Positions 9,736 to 20,772 of a DNA stretch of 64,000 bases are shown here, piece after piece. The notes under the pieces are model-generated. The model ran no database searches and had not been told where the DNA came from. It saw only the letters and a list, made by a program, of their open reading frames with translations. The translations under genes and the position numbers were made by a program. Numbering within the stretch: position 1 is the stretch's first letter; each line of letters begins with the position of its first letter. The DNA lies in the NCBI GenBank assembly GCA_949987565.1, contig OX465112.1:14384951-14448950 (forward strand), given 5' to 3'. This DNA comes from Luidia sarsii. Its lineage: Eukaryota; Echinodermata; Asteroidea; Paxillosida; Luidiidae.

Positions 9736-10835
9736 CTCCACAAGGTTTTCGCGAAACTGGTAGGCCTATTACTGAAATAACTCAACAGGGGGAACATTTT
9801 GTGAAGGGTAAGAATTCGTCCTAAATTGAAGTGTTAGCCTAAGGGACATGCGGTCCAAAATTCCATACATGCAGTAAAGTGAATGTGGTTGAAATGGGGT
9901 GATTTTTAAAACATCGTTTCTAACTCGGTGGTGTTAGTGCACGAGAATCCTTCTTGCAACACTCGGAGAGCACATTTCCTGGGGAGAAGAAAGCACCTTC
10001 AATCTTTAAACTTGAATCTTTCCAGCGATTTCCTCTTGCCGCTCCACGGGAAGAGGAAACCGGGACGGCCTCGCTCATTGTACCTCGCGGTATGTCCAGC
10101 ACACCTTTGGGGAGATACTGAAGGGATGCTGCTACCAGATAAGAATTGCGCCCCGAGACCGTAGCAGTTGGAGAAAGTTTGTAGTCGCCTGCTCCACAGC
10201 AGAATGATGATGATGATGATGAGTGCACGAGAACAAAGCAATGCCTCTACGAGGATCCAGATAATCATGAGTGGGTGTGTGCGTGTGGGCGCACATAAGG
10301 TGGGTTGTGGGGTACCGGAACAATAGGTGGGTACTCAGAACAATGGGACCGCTGCTTGTGGGGTACTTTTTTGGTACCCCATAAGGTTTTTCACGAAACT
10401 GGTTATTTGGAATTCACTCAAAAAGGAGGAATTTCCGAGGTATGTTTATCCGTCGCAAATAGAGCTGTATTGTATAAGGGACGTTCGCTAGAAATGTCAG
10501 CCTTGGAAAGTGATTCTGGTTCGAAAGGGAGCGATTTGAATTAGGCTTTTCTGGGAGTGTTTTTTAGTACACGAGAACAAAGGGAATAGCCCACAAGTAT
10601 ACGCGTGTAAGGGTGTGTGTTTATTTGAGGGGGGGGGGGTCCCTCGTATCTGACGCGCAACCCTCTGAGGAAGTTGTCTGGGTCACGTCCAAGGACGTCT
10701 CCGACGAACCCGACAGTCCCTATAGGCCTATGCTTCTCTCTTTGCAATGTCGCACCAGCCAATACGTAACTTCGGTTTCGATGGTGGTCAATGGGCATTC
10801 AGCCACCGTGGTTGTCGATCTCGCCTGCATGTCGA
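9736..10835. other. non-coding; small microsatellites
   Basis: Contains (GAT)6-like repeats at 10204-10222, GT-rich sequence at 10268-10300, and a poly-G run near 10630. Open frames are short and mutually overlapping. No gene recognised. Confidence 0.5.
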
Positions 10836-10955
10836 TTGGACTGTCTGACTGCCCGTCTGTTTGCCTCCCGGTCTGTGTGCGTGCCTATCTCGCTCTCTGT
10901 TTGTTTGACTCTCTGTCTACCTGCATGTCTGTCTCTCTGTTTGTTCTGATGATTT
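10836..10955. repeat. degenerate CTGT/TCTG microsatellite
   Basis: Imperfect repeats of CTGTCTG, CTCTCTGT and TGTTTG over about 120 bases, with strong C+T bias on this strand. Confidence 0.7.
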
Positions 10956-11680
10956 TTTCTGTCTTATTTGGGGAAACTGTCGCTTCGGGATAATCCAGAC
11001 GGGAACATGATACCGGGCGTGTCTTGAATGACGATGTGATGGATTAGATGGTGAGGTGAAGTCATGTAGTCCCCGAGTCCCTTTGAATATCAGAATCAGT
11101 TCCGTATTCTGCACCTCATACATTGGCAACACAATCATAACACTAGGGAGGTTTGTAAGGATACGGATATGATTAATGCAACGGTTACGTCATACGGCCG
11201 TCATACACTACTTACCATCCGCTGAATGTGCAGTCATTCAATAATATCCTATTAATGTAACTATTTCTGTGCAGTGTGCTGTCCTGTATATCAATGCGCT
11301 TGCTCGCACTGTTTCTTTGTAAGCGGAGGCTTTTTTCAGTACGACCCGGTCATAATTGGCGTTAAGGCGAGTGGTTAACAACATGAATGTGCCGGTACCG
11401 TGATGGAATGCACGTTGATTGGATTCTTGTGCGCAACGGCCGAATTCATCAACTCAGGTTACCTCAGAAAAGAAAAAAAAACGAAGAGAGAAACACAAAA
11501 GGTCTAATATTTATCCCAATGATGCGTGCACGAATGTTTCAACCAACTCAACCCAACGGTTGGCCGGCTTACTGTCTTGTTCTTGGCCCGTGTCATTGGG
11601 CCGCTGCTAATTCTTACTGAGTGCAGGGTAATGGGACCTTTTTTGACTGTAGACCGAGGTCTTGAGATAAAAGGTTTCGC
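10956..11680. other. non-coding stretch, nothing recognised
   Basis: AT-leaning sequence with scattered short open frames. No domain, RNA or repeat recognised. Confidence 0.5.
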
Positions 11681-11683
11681 GCA

Positions 11684-11708
11684 TACCAACGGCAAACAAC
11701 CGTTGGTA
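11684..11708. repeat. perfect 9-bp inverted repeat
   Basis: TACCAACGG (11684-11692) and CCGTTGGTA (11700-11708) are separated by 7 bases. It lies directly before the E-box minisatellite. Confidence 0.85.
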
Positions 11709-11714
11709 TTCTGG

Positions 11715-11838
11715 CAACCACGTGCCAACTCACGTGCCGACCACATGCCGGCTACGTGCCAACCACGTGTCAGCAACGTGCCGGCTACGTGCCAACCACG
11801 TGCCAGCAACGTGCCAATCACGTGTTAACCACGTAACG
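11715..11838. repeat. 11-bp minisatellite built on CACGTG (E-box) cores
   Basis: About eleven units of the type ACCACGTGCCA. Five units keep exact CACGTG, the palindromic E-box bound by bHLH-ZIP proteins such as Myc/Max, USF and CLOCK partners; others read TACGTG, AACGTG or CACATG. The 11-bp spacing is close to one helical turn, so sites would lie on one DNA face. No gene start is visible next to it, so any regulatory role is inference. Confidence 0.85.
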
Positions 11839-13704
11839 CATGCCGGTTCGTTCCGACGACCAAGATCAAGAAACAATGATTTATGATTTCGTCAGCCTGA
11901 TTCTGTGGTGATCAAGCTTTTGCATAAAATACCTCGACACATCACAGTTAGACTACCTCCATGGTTAGACTGACATGACATTTTCCTAACCAAGAGATTC
12001 TGAGGAATCTTTTCAGATTTCGGACGGTTTAGTGAAAATAAAGGAAAAACTGACTGGAAATCACCTGAACAAATTGTCAAATGGCAAAGAAAACTTTGAC
12101 CGGACCTGGACTTTTTACCCGAGACTTGTGGTTTGCGTACCGTCGTTCTTACCACAGCTCTTTGCTCTTATCATCTGAGCTATCAAGCCCTTAGATGGCT
12201 GCCTTATACAAATAGTCGACTAGTCTTTGCCAGGGTAGGGACCCAATCGAGATGCATTCAACCACGCATTAATAATTGCCGCATATAATCGCTGCCAGAC
12301 TTTTTTTCTGTAGTTCGTACGTCAATATTTCAGTGGGATAACTGACATGGTGTTGTCGTTAAAGAAGAGATAGCTGTGCATGCAATGGTTGCAAAATCTA
12401 CGAAAGAGCTCGGCTGAGAGACGTTTGTCCAGCTTCATAACAATACAATTTTTTTTTTGTATTTTCAGGGGGAAACCTTGGAGCAAGCTTTGGCTTTTGT
12501 GTGGGTAGCATCCATCCTTCCTTCGGGGGTTCCCGTTTCCGTGTGTCTGCTGTGCCGGTAGGGCTTGTGCATGATTGGACGGGTTCTCGTTCCTTCCCCC
12601 CAGGTGCCTGGCGTGACGGCAACGATCGCCTTGCCAGATAATTTGGCCCGGAGCCCCGGCGTTGGCGGAAGGACAGCCCCGCTGGTTATCGCATTAATAA
12701 GGGAGCGTATATATACGGTGACAGATTAACCGACGAGCCGACGTTAATTCAGAACTGATCCTTAACGAAGGCCATGCGGTATTGCCAATGCCCAAGCGGG
12801 CAGACTCTATACCTCTTTGGTCTATCTGAGGTATAGCCTATAGCGGGAGTTTGGTAGCGCATCGAAACACTGGTGCGCTATAGTAACAGTAATGTATGTG
12901 AAGCTGCAAGCGCTCAGGGGGAAATCCGTAGCGTGGAAGCACAGCACCTGCGTGGTATGTGCAAGTTTCCTTGAGAGGTAGACTCGAGACCAGTCCGTCT
13001 GGACTATAGGTACTAGGTGGCACTCTAGCTGTGTGCGCAGTTTATTGCCCCAGGGGCGGGAGCGAGGGTTACCGTGATAACACGTGGTAAACACGACTGG
13101 TATACTGGTCTGCCGTGAGGTTGAATGGGGTATTGCGCACAAGCTGATGTGCCGATTGGTATTCCCCATTTCGCTCGGCCTCGTCCTTTCAATATCAGCG
13201 ACTTGCAATGAAGAATGGTTATCACCTGGCACATAGCAAACAGCTGAAGAGAGAAACTAGAGGTCTGTGTTTTGTTGTCAGAACAGAGCAATGGGGCTTT
13301 TCCCGCCTACATAACTTTGATTTATTTCCAGTGCAATGCTCACAGGACCACAGTTTTCACGGGCCACGCGAACGATTTGCAAAGAAGCCAACTGTCTAAA
13401 AACGACAACCTCGGCTTTGACAGCCAAGTTACGCATGCGCATGAAAATGACCTGACACACAGCGAAGAGATGGCGGCGGTTTCTCCGATGCGAGGAAATT
13501 CACCAGGCTGCAGTGTAGGCCTACGTTCTTCGATGCTGGGCACAAATTTGATGCACAAAGTCTAATGGGTTAATATTCAAAAATTCATTATGATTCCAAA
13601 CAATAGTCCATCAGTTCCAATCTTTAGATTTTGAGTGTGAGGCCAAAGAACTAACTTCCCACTTCATTCAAGGTAATTGGCCAATGGCTAGTAATTGCGT
13701 TTTA
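11839..13704. other. non-coding stretch, nothing recognised
   Basis: No confident gene. A pyrimidine tract and CAG at 12446-12469 look like a splice acceptor but are not followed by a recognisable exon. GTTACGCATGCGCATG at about 13427 resembles an NRF1-type site. Overlapping open frames at 12822-13291 have no known domain. Confidence 0.45.
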
Positions 13705-14020
13705 AAATCTCTCATTTTGATGATGTGATGATTGCGTCATGTCATTTTGGCCCAAGAAGGTGTTTCTAAATCTTATCCCCAATAGATATTAAAGAAAAAA
13801 TAAAATAAAATCTCGCTCCGTTAGCCGAATATCGTCAATAAAATGTGAACATCTTAAAAGTTCACGACCTCATTAATATTCACGATCAAAAGATTTTTGA
13901 TGATGTCATGATTGCGTCATGTCATTTTGGCCCCAGAGGATGTTTCTAAATCATAATCCCCAATATATACTAAAGAAAAAAATGAACAAAATGTCCCTCC
14001 GTTAGCCGAATATCGTTAAA
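13705..14020. repeat. TGATGATG...CTCCGTTAGCCG repeat, copies 1 and 2 in tandem
   Basis: Copy 1 (about 13705-13887) and copy 2 (about 13888-14020) share TTGCGTCATGTCATTTTGGC, a GTTTCTAAATC segment, ATATTAAAGAAAAAA, and the word CTCCGTTAGCCGAATATCGT. A third copy is at 14610-14803. Copies 1 and 3 end with AAAAGTTCACGA...CTCATTAATATTCACGA. The element family is not identified. Confidence 0.8.
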
Positions 14021-14609
14021 TGCCTTTTCCGTTGAGACTGAAAAGTCAATGAATAGAAACGAAATCCCAGAACGAAAACAAGAGCTGTTTCTGAAAGACC
14101 GGAACAGCTAATGAAAGGGGAAAAAGATTACCCACAAAAAACAGAGAGAAAACAAGAGCTGTTTTGGAAGACCGAAACAGCAAACAAAATCGAAGTTTGC
14201 GAGACAAAAAGTTCTGCTTTCAGATCCCCGGGACCTCCAGAGTCGTCCCGTATGCACGTATCTATATAGAGCTCTTGTGGCCTCGGGTACCGGTTCACCG
14301 CGCGTCCTTCCCTGCCGGCCCTCATCCATATAGGCCGTTGACCCATGCGCCATGTGAGGGAGGAAACACAGCGGCCGGCCTAGACCTTGGCCGCCGAGTC
14401 GACCAAACGCATGTGTTCCTGTACGCAGACGCGAACCTGGATTACGAGGACAGTCCCAGCATCGCAGCGACCCATCTAGATGCGCCACATGCGACGTTGG
14501 TGTTTGTGGGAGTTTTTTAAACACCTTATACTGCACGATCGTGCTGAGAAGAAATAAGTGAAAAATTCCCTGGAATCAAACCACTAACCTACACGTGTTT
14601 AAAATGTGT
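14021..14609. repeat. repeat with duplicated ACAAGAGCTGTTT module
   Basis: ACAAGAGCTGTTT followed by a GGAAGACC-like and AACAGC stretch occurs twice (about 14079 and 14152). CCTTTTCCGTTGAGACTGAA (14023) recurs as CCTTTTCCGTTGAGAATGAA at 15137. So the whole 13.7-15.2 kb tract is a mosaic of one repeat family. A B-box-like word (TGGTTTGATTCC on the minus strand) lies at about 14571-14582. No gene is supported. Confidence 0.6.
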
Positions 14610-14803
14610 TTTAAATTCTTGCATGTTGATGACGTCAAGATTGCGTCATGTAATTTTGGCCCCAGAAAGTGTTTCTAAATAATTATTATATCCCCCGATA
14701 GATATTAAAGAAAAAATATCAATAAACTGGCTCCGTTAGCCGAATATCGTCAATAGAATGTGAACATCTTAAAAGTTCACGATCTCATTAATATTCACGA
14801 GAT
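14610..14803. repeat. TGATG...CTCCGTTAGCCG repeat, copy 3
   Basis: Same order of words as copies 1 and 2: TTGCGTCATG, TTTTGGCCCCAGA, GTTTCTAAAT, ATATTAAAGAAAAAAT, CTCCGTTAGCCGAATATCGT, then AACATCTTAAAAGTTCACGA and CTCATTAATATTCACGA. Confidence 0.8.
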
Positions 14804-16171
14804 GATGTCACGATCAGATGATGGCAATTTTTGGATACACCTTTTACCAACTTAGTGCAAAATTGAAACCAAAAAAAATTGCGCTTTTGCTTATAATGAG
14901 TTTGAAAATTTGCCCCTTTAAAGCGCTGTCACGTGACACATGATGACGTTATGATGGCGTCATTGTGCCAGGCACGAATAGACATCAGGGACAAAGTTTT
15001 GGCCAAGTTTGGTTAAGAAAGGTATTTCCATATTGCTAAACAACTTATTATAATGCACCCGTGCTTCGTCCAAGGGATTTATCTTCCGAAGAAGAAGAAG
15101 ATGAAGAGGAAGAAAAAAAAACAGAACAAAAAACATGCCTTTTCCGTTGAGAATGAAAAGCCAATAAGTGATGAAGCACAAGATACCGAGCCAGATATAC
15201 AGGAACAGATCCAGTCAGCTTATGTATGAATTATATAATAACAGAGATAAGGAGGTGGAGAGGAGAATGGATCCGCTGCAGAATACATGAATCGGCTAAG
15301 ATGGGAACTATATAGTGATCGATGGCTGACCGAGATCCTGTGCCCGATTCATGGGGTGCAAGACCCGCAATAGACCGTGTGCGTTGGCCTCGAGAATGTA
15401 CGTGTTACCGCGAGATTCTGGACTTCCCGGCTCATCGGATAGGAGGTAAAGCGTGGAGCGGCGAACGTTTTTGTTAAAATATTTTGTATCGCGCCGATTG
15501 AAGCAGTTTAAACTTTTAGAATAGTCATTTAGGAATAAAATATTAAAATACAATGTGTAAAGTACGTGATTTTGCACGTGTTACAGACAAAAATAGTTAA
15601 AATAAATTTTCGTTTTCACGTTTGAAACCGTAGAACCTATGCAACAAGAGGTGATAGTCGTGTTCCCAGACGAGCGAACTTGTTACATTAAACTTGTAAA
15701 TGTATGTACAAACGTGTACTGGCTAACGTCGCGCGTTACGTTTATCAGTTTTGATTTTGTATTTTTTTGTTTACATGTACGGTATCCACATGTACAGTAC
15801 AGTACAAGGCGCTTTTCTGGCCCGAATGCGAACCACACCAACTTCGGCGCGATACAAGTAGTAACGCTCACGTCGCGTACCACAGTCGGGCCGCATTCGT
15901 AATACTGTACTTACAAAAGGAAGATGAAAGTCAGGTTATACTTATTTGTTTTCTCTGCCGTATTCTCATTTTTTTGTAGTATTTTTTGCTCATGCTTATA
16001 TTTTTTAATATACTTAATCCATAAACCTGGGTTTTTAGTTGGAAAGAGGCTTTCTTCATTATTTAATAATGCATTCAAAATTGGTTACGTGTTAATCTCC
16101 TATAGCATGCGGCGCGGAGGTGCCCGGAAGTGTACGATGACCTTTTTACAGACTTACAGGGTCTATTCTCA
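14804..16171. other. non-coding; tail of the preceding repeat mosaic
   Basis: Includes the second CCTTTTCCGTTGAGAATGAA word at about 15137 and a GAAGAAGAAGA tract at 15089-15115. Overlapping short open frames at 15639-15979 on both strands have no recognised domain. No gene called. Confidence 0.45.
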
Positions 16172-16492
16172 AGCAGCCATTTCCAGCCTTCCGTCATCGG
16201 ATGGTTGCCGAGGGGGAAACGCACAGAGAACCCCGGTACACCTGCACATTCAGCACCGAGGCAAAAACCCGGTCCGCCCGCCCGCGTACCCCCGGTATAC
16301 CTCCCCTTCCCCCACCAGATTGAACCTGGCCCTAAATCTTAGCCTGCGTTTTGGCTAGCCGGAAATTCAGTCCCCTCATCTATAGCTGCACTGACGTTCC
16401 CGTTATCGTGTAGCCTCTTGGTGGCGTTCCTAAAGCCCGTCACTCGGGGGGGGGGGGATAAGATGCCGAGTTCCTTGCTGTAGCACGCCAGT
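16172..16492 (+). repeat. dispersed repeat E, copy 1
   Basis: Starts AGCAGCCATTTCCAGCC and runs through GGTACACCTGCACATTCAGC, GGCAAAAACCCGGTCCGCC, GTTCCCGTTATCGTGTAGCC, to GATAAGATGC and TTCCTTGCTGTAGCAC. Matched in reverse orientation at 22194-22410. Copy 1 carries an extra segment of about 100 bases (about 16290-16391) absent from copy 2. One frame stays similar in both copies (SSLPSSDGCRGG, RTPVHLHIQH, GKNPVR), which could be a relic of coding sequence. No known domain is recognised. Confidence 0.8.
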
Positions 16493-16625
16493 CGCGGAGT
16501 TGAGCGAATTTATCTCCTAAGTGGCCTTGATGTGGCCCACTCCCCTCCATTGCTATGCCCCTTCGCCGTTGTTATTTCAAGATCTGGGATAGCTCTTTCC
16601 TGCTCTTGTCAAGCCTTCTTCGTTT

Positions 16626-16640
16626 CACCCCCCCCCGGAC

Positions 16641-16676
<36 letters not shown>

Positions 16677-16678
16677 TC
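16626..16678. repeat. poly-C plus (TC)n microsatellite
   Basis: Two C-runs followed by about 13 TC dinucleotides ending in TGTCCCC. Confidence 0.95.
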
Positions 16679-16937
16679 CCCGCTCGCCCTGTCACGTCAC
16701 GCCAAGATCTGAACAAACATTGTGTTTCCGCGCGACGGGCTGGCTGTGGCGAATCAATTCTGCTTTTCTATCTGGCCGGAGGACAGGCACTGTCCAAACG
16801 TCCAGTGTGGGCCTCGATCGTGCCCAGGGTGCGATCGATTCTTCTTTGCACTGTGCAAGGAAGGCCGCGACCCGTCACCTATCAGAACTTCACTGACACG
16901 GGCGGTTGTACCCTTCAATGGGACACGCCCGACGTGT
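16679..16937. other. non-coding spacer
   Basis: Open frames here continue across the microsatellite and into the adjacent transposon, which argues that they are accidental. No domain recognised. Confidence 0.4.
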
Positions 16938-17313
16938 TTAAAGCCCCTACACAGCATTGGTCGAGGTCAAAGAATAGCATCCATACGTTGTCTGATCCGA
17001 CAAATGCTTGCGGCACACCTGTGAAAAATTCAGCTCAATCCACCAACCGAGTCTCGAGAAAATCGCGAAAACCGCTTCATTTGTTTGGCGAAAATGCAGC
17101 ATTCTACGCCGTACTGTTCCGAAAAATAGTTTAGATCTCGTTGAGACGTAAACTATTTCTTTACTATTTTTTTTCTCCAAAAATACAGCATTTTAGGCAG
17201 AAATATTTCAGTGCGAGGTTTCTATTATAACCATCTTCAAACTGTATAAGTTTCATGTAAATCTGTGAACATTTCTGTTTTTCGATCTTACCAATGTTGT
17301 GTAGGGGCGTTAA
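16938..17313 (+). mobile_element. TTAA-bounded MITE family A, copy 1
   Basis: Begins TTAAAGCCCCTACACAGCAT and ends ATGTTGTGTAGGGGCGTTAA, so the ends are inverted repeats including TTAA. The body has a centre of dyad symmetry (AATAGTTTA...TAAACTATT at about 17126-17159). Two further copies in the same orientation lie at 33412-33757 and 50534-50917. TTAA termini and target choice are typical of piggyBac-superfamily elements; no transposase is encoded, so it would depend on one supplied elsewhere. Its right end shares a TTAA with family B copy 1. Confidence 0.9.
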
Positions 17314-17664
17314 AGGCCCGATACAACATTGGGAAGATCTGGAAAAAAACAATGATCACAAAATTCCTTCTAATTTACACAGTTTGTAGATGGTCATGAT
17401 AGAATCCTTGTGTTGAAATCTATTGTTGCTGAACGTTTTGAGAAGTCTTCACTCAAACATCGATAAATAGTTTATTACTTGCGGTTTATAAACTATTTCT
17501 TACACTACAAGTTGGTGCGTAAACCTAGACGTTTTTATGCATTTTTCTACCTTCTTAGATAACCTTAAAAGCATTCGCAGTATTGCTTTTTTGGAACGTT
17601 TAATGGTTTAACTCGCAATCTGTGGCAGTCATTTGACCTTTACCAATGCTGTATAGGCTTTTAA
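17310..17664 (+). mobile_element. TTAA-bounded MITE family B, copy 1
   Basis: Begins TTAAAGGCCCGATACAACAT and ends CCAATGCTGTATAGGCTTTTAA. The termini are close to those of family A, but the body differs (TTCCTTCTAATTTACACA, GTAGATGGTCATGATAGAAT, ACTCAAACATCGA). A central dyad, AAATAGTTTATTAC...TTTATAAACTATTT, is at about 17464-17498. Copy 2 is at 23496-23858. It abuts family A copy 1 with a single shared TTAA. Confidence 0.9.
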
Positions 17665-18169
17665 AGCAGAAAGGATATCTCAGCCATCCCCAGTGGGGGA
17701 CAGTAGGAACGGAGATGGCGCGTGTAAATCTATACCGTGTATAACAATACACACGCCAAGCTTTGAGATACACGCAGCGTTGGGTTAATGTTCTGTTGTG
17801 AGTATATTCAGCTGATTTTTTTTTACCAAACCACGAAGAGTGAATCTACATACGCCGGAAACCAATACTCTTCTAAGATGGGACGTGGTTTAGGATTTCA
17901 GGTTTTCGGCTACCAGAACTGTATAATGAAGATGTTTTAGTGACCCTATATGCACTCGTGTTACGTTTCCTTTCCGTTGAAAACAGAACCGCAAATAATT
18001 GTTCGTGAATAAAACATGACAAAGCCGAAAAGGTTTCCTTTTACAGGAACATTGGTCACTTCACGCTAGCCCGTAGACATACTCGAACAGTCGAGCATAA
18101 GTGACATCGTTTGGTGCTTGCCTTGGCTTAGTGAAGTACAGGGAGACGCCTCTTTAGGTCAATGGTTGA
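17665..18169. other. non-coding spacer
   Basis: No gene. Short symmetric words (CCCCAGTGGGG near 17690, GTGTATAACAATACACAC near 17737) are seen but no larger structure. Confidence 0.45.
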
Positions 18170-18317
18170 TTTCACCAAACTCAGACCAATCTCGAGACGA
18201 TGAGCAGTGTATATATTATATACAGACACCTAAATACGTCCTGGAAAAACTTACGTGATGGACTATCCATCGTATGTTGAGTTACGATGCGTCGTATAGG
18301 CCTAGGGCTTTGTGAAA
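18170..18317. mobile_element. short hairpin element H, copy 1
   Basis: Bounded by TTTCACCAAACTC at the left and GGGCTTTGTGAAA at the right (inverted ends). Internally AACTTACGTGATG pairs imperfectly with CATCGTATGTTG. Copies 2 and 3 are at 23913-24020 and 30745-30879. Non-coding, about 150 bp. Confidence 0.75.
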
Positions 18318-18984
18318 TACACCCTGCTCTGTTACTTGACAGGACATACAGGCATTTGCCACGAGTTCAATCTACGCACGGGTCTATGGAAGCCACCTAG
18401 CTAGTAGCCTTGTCCAAGGCGGTCTCTCCGGTACGGCACCGGGCAGAAAGAGATCCAGGCCAAACGCACGCAAACCACGGCACAACGGCACTACCACGCC
18501 GGATCCAAGCTGTATACGGCACGCAGGCCATGCCGCTACCAGGTCTGTGTATACGTATACACGTGTGCAAACATGTACGCAGTCGTCCTGGAAGGGCCCG
18601 CACTAAACATGTACGCATGCAAGCTTCGGGCGGGGGAATGGCGTGCGCAAGCTATGAGCGGACAGAGAATGGGGCTGCATTTCACTCGCAACGGCATTGC
18701 GCAAAGCAACATCAAGTATTTCTGACTGCCGTATTTTGTTTGATAAAATCACGTCTGCTAACGCCTTGATCAGTGCTACCTAGCTATAAGCGGCTGTAGC
18801 TAGCTCCACTGCTCCGCTAAACCTTGCCTCAGCAAGTAATGCCTGGCAAACCTTGAGTTGCGATGGCGTGATCACGCTAGTAAAACAAAGGATTGAAAAA
18901 CAGGCCACTATCAATGAGAGACTTCATAATCACTCCTCCACACTCCTCCACACTTCTCTCTTTGATCTTTCCCCCTCTTCTCAC
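18318..18984. other. non-coding stretch with a short perfect palindrome
   Basis: GTGTATACGTATACAC at 18547-18562 is a perfect 16-bp palindrome; ACATGTACGCA occurs at both about 18570 and 18607. Open frames on both strands overlap and lack domains. Confidence 0.45.
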
Positions 18985-19205
18985 TAATCCCTACCGTACT
19001 CCTTGCCCTTCCCTTTGGTCTCTCCCTACCAGCTTTACTCGATGTCCTTTGTTTCTCATCCGTGTCCTATTCACTCTCTTCCCCATTCCTTCGTGTACAT
19101 GTATCAGTTTTGTCCTTGTCACTCTGCCTTTGAGAAAGGTCCTGCGAGGATCGAATTCTAAGATTTGCATTTTGGTAATTTTAGTCAGTAAGCAGTTTGC
19201 AACAT
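18985..19205 (+). mobile_element. retroelement-end fragment (family P), copy 2
   Basis: Matches the reverse complement of 9500-9735 from TACTCCTTGCCCTTCCCTTT through TTCGTGTACATGTATC to CTGCCTTTGAGAAAGGTCC (19124 onward). Here the GATCGAAACGTC word is mutated to GATCGAATTCTA. It continues into TTTTGGTAATTTTAGTCAGT and AAGCAGTTTGCAAC, which is shared with 6045-6105 (minus strand). Confidence 0.7.
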
Positions 19206-20394
19206 GTTTGTATATCAATGAGAAAAGAGTACGATTCAAACGTTCATCAGCCTGTCAATTACCCTCTGGATGATAAGGTGATTGCGTGTATGTCTGCGAT
19301 TATGTCTCAATGTGTACGTTTTCTGTGTGCATTTGCTAGAGCATTGGCAGCCATTTGTCAGCCAACTAATGGAAACCGTTGTCCCTATGAGCCTGCCGCA
19401 ATTTGTTATATTCGCCTGATATTGGTATGACGCTCCATATAGGTGGTCAATGCACGCCATAGTTGCGTCCGTGCTTACGTCAACGCTGGAGCGATCACCG
19501 ACAGCGCATGCGTATACGAATCATGACGTGGCAGCGCCGTGTTGTTTTGGTTCGCCCGCGCGTTACAGCCCTGCGCCTACCCCTATGGCTCTAGTTCTCC
19601 GTCCAGCCTATGACAAGACGACCGATGTTTTAGGTCACTGCAAGATGCAAGGCACACCCAAAGTGTTTTCCCCCCTTGCGCTTTAGTGAAAATATACGTC
19701 CCGCCCTCCAGCCTAGGTGGTGTCAGAATACACGGACTTTTCCCCCAAACGGCGCCCGAAACCCGACCTCGGCTCAAGAGGTCAGATCCCCGTTATGTAA
19801 GGCGACTCCTCTGATGGTGCTCGGCGATTCTTGGGCCGTGTTGACTCGGGTTTGACGTCACTGTCTATCGGTTACTCCCCACCTCCCGTCTACCCCTCCC
19901 CCTCCAAGACGACCGGGGGCTATCCACTCCTCTCCCCGGGTGACGCGGCCCGAAGTACGGCTGCTATTTGCAAGGCTCTCGTGATCCCAGCGGGTTGTGT
20001 TTGATCTAGGCCGTGAACAAACCCAACCCCCTTTACTCCGTAGCAGCCTAATGTGGGTTTTACCGGCACTCTTCTCTTCTTTACAAACTGCTTATTAGAT
20101 TTTTGAATGGACCACACACGCGCGCATTTGCGACGCGTGGAATTTACTCGGAATTTTTCCGTTGGCCTGCGCCCCACACTCTAAATTCAACATGATTGGA
20201 ATCTCAACGAGACAACGTGCAGTGAATTTCGGGACCTTTTGACCGTATGTACCACATGGTGCTGTTGTCCTTTTTACAAGGAAAGGGGTTTCAGGGAGCA
20301 CTGTATTCATGTCAGTGGCATTGTTGGTTCTAACCGTAGGGGGCGGCAGACAGACGAGTGTTAGGGGTGCAGAGGACTAAATAAACCTTCCCGG
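19206..20394. other. non-coding stretch, nothing recognised
   Basis: No gene, RNA or clear repeat. The C-rich stretch at 19880-19912 is simple sequence. Confidence 0.5.
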
Positions 20395-20772
20395 ATTTCT
20401 AATCGAGCGCTCTATTGACGCGTTGAGGGAAGTAATCGAACGCATTGATAGGGTAATGAGAGAAGTAATCGAACGCACTGCGTAATGAGCGAGGAATTCA
20501 AACGTACTAATATAGTATTGGGGGCAGTAATCGAACGCATTGGTAAGGTAATGAGAGAAGAAATCGAACGCACTGCGTAATATGCGAGAAAATCGAACGC
20601 ACTGCGTAATATGCGAGGAAATCGAACGTACTAATATAGTATTGAGGGCATGAAATCGAACGCACTGCGTAATGAGCGGGGAAATCGCACGCACTATAGT
20701 GTAATATAGTATTGAGAATAGTAATTGAACGCATTGACGATATGCTGACCGAAGTAATTAGACGCACTTAAT
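20395..20772. repeat. 29-34-bp minisatellite, about 12 units
   Basis: Units are built on GTAATCGAACGCAYTG or GAAATCGAACGCACTG followed by CGTAATGAGCGAG, GTAATGAGAGAA or ATATAGTATTGAGGGCA. At least three unit subtypes alternate in a higher-order pattern (for example the ATAGTATTG type appears about every third to fourth unit). The overlapping minus-strand open frames are satellite artefacts. Confidence 0.9.

Noticed and set aside
16532..17134. 200-codon plus-strand frame
   Set aside because: Crosses a (TC)n microsatellite and runs into a MITE.
20395..20772. CRISPR-like array appearance
   Set aside because: Adjacent units are themselves similar with no unique spacers, and the genome is animal; it is a minisatellite.
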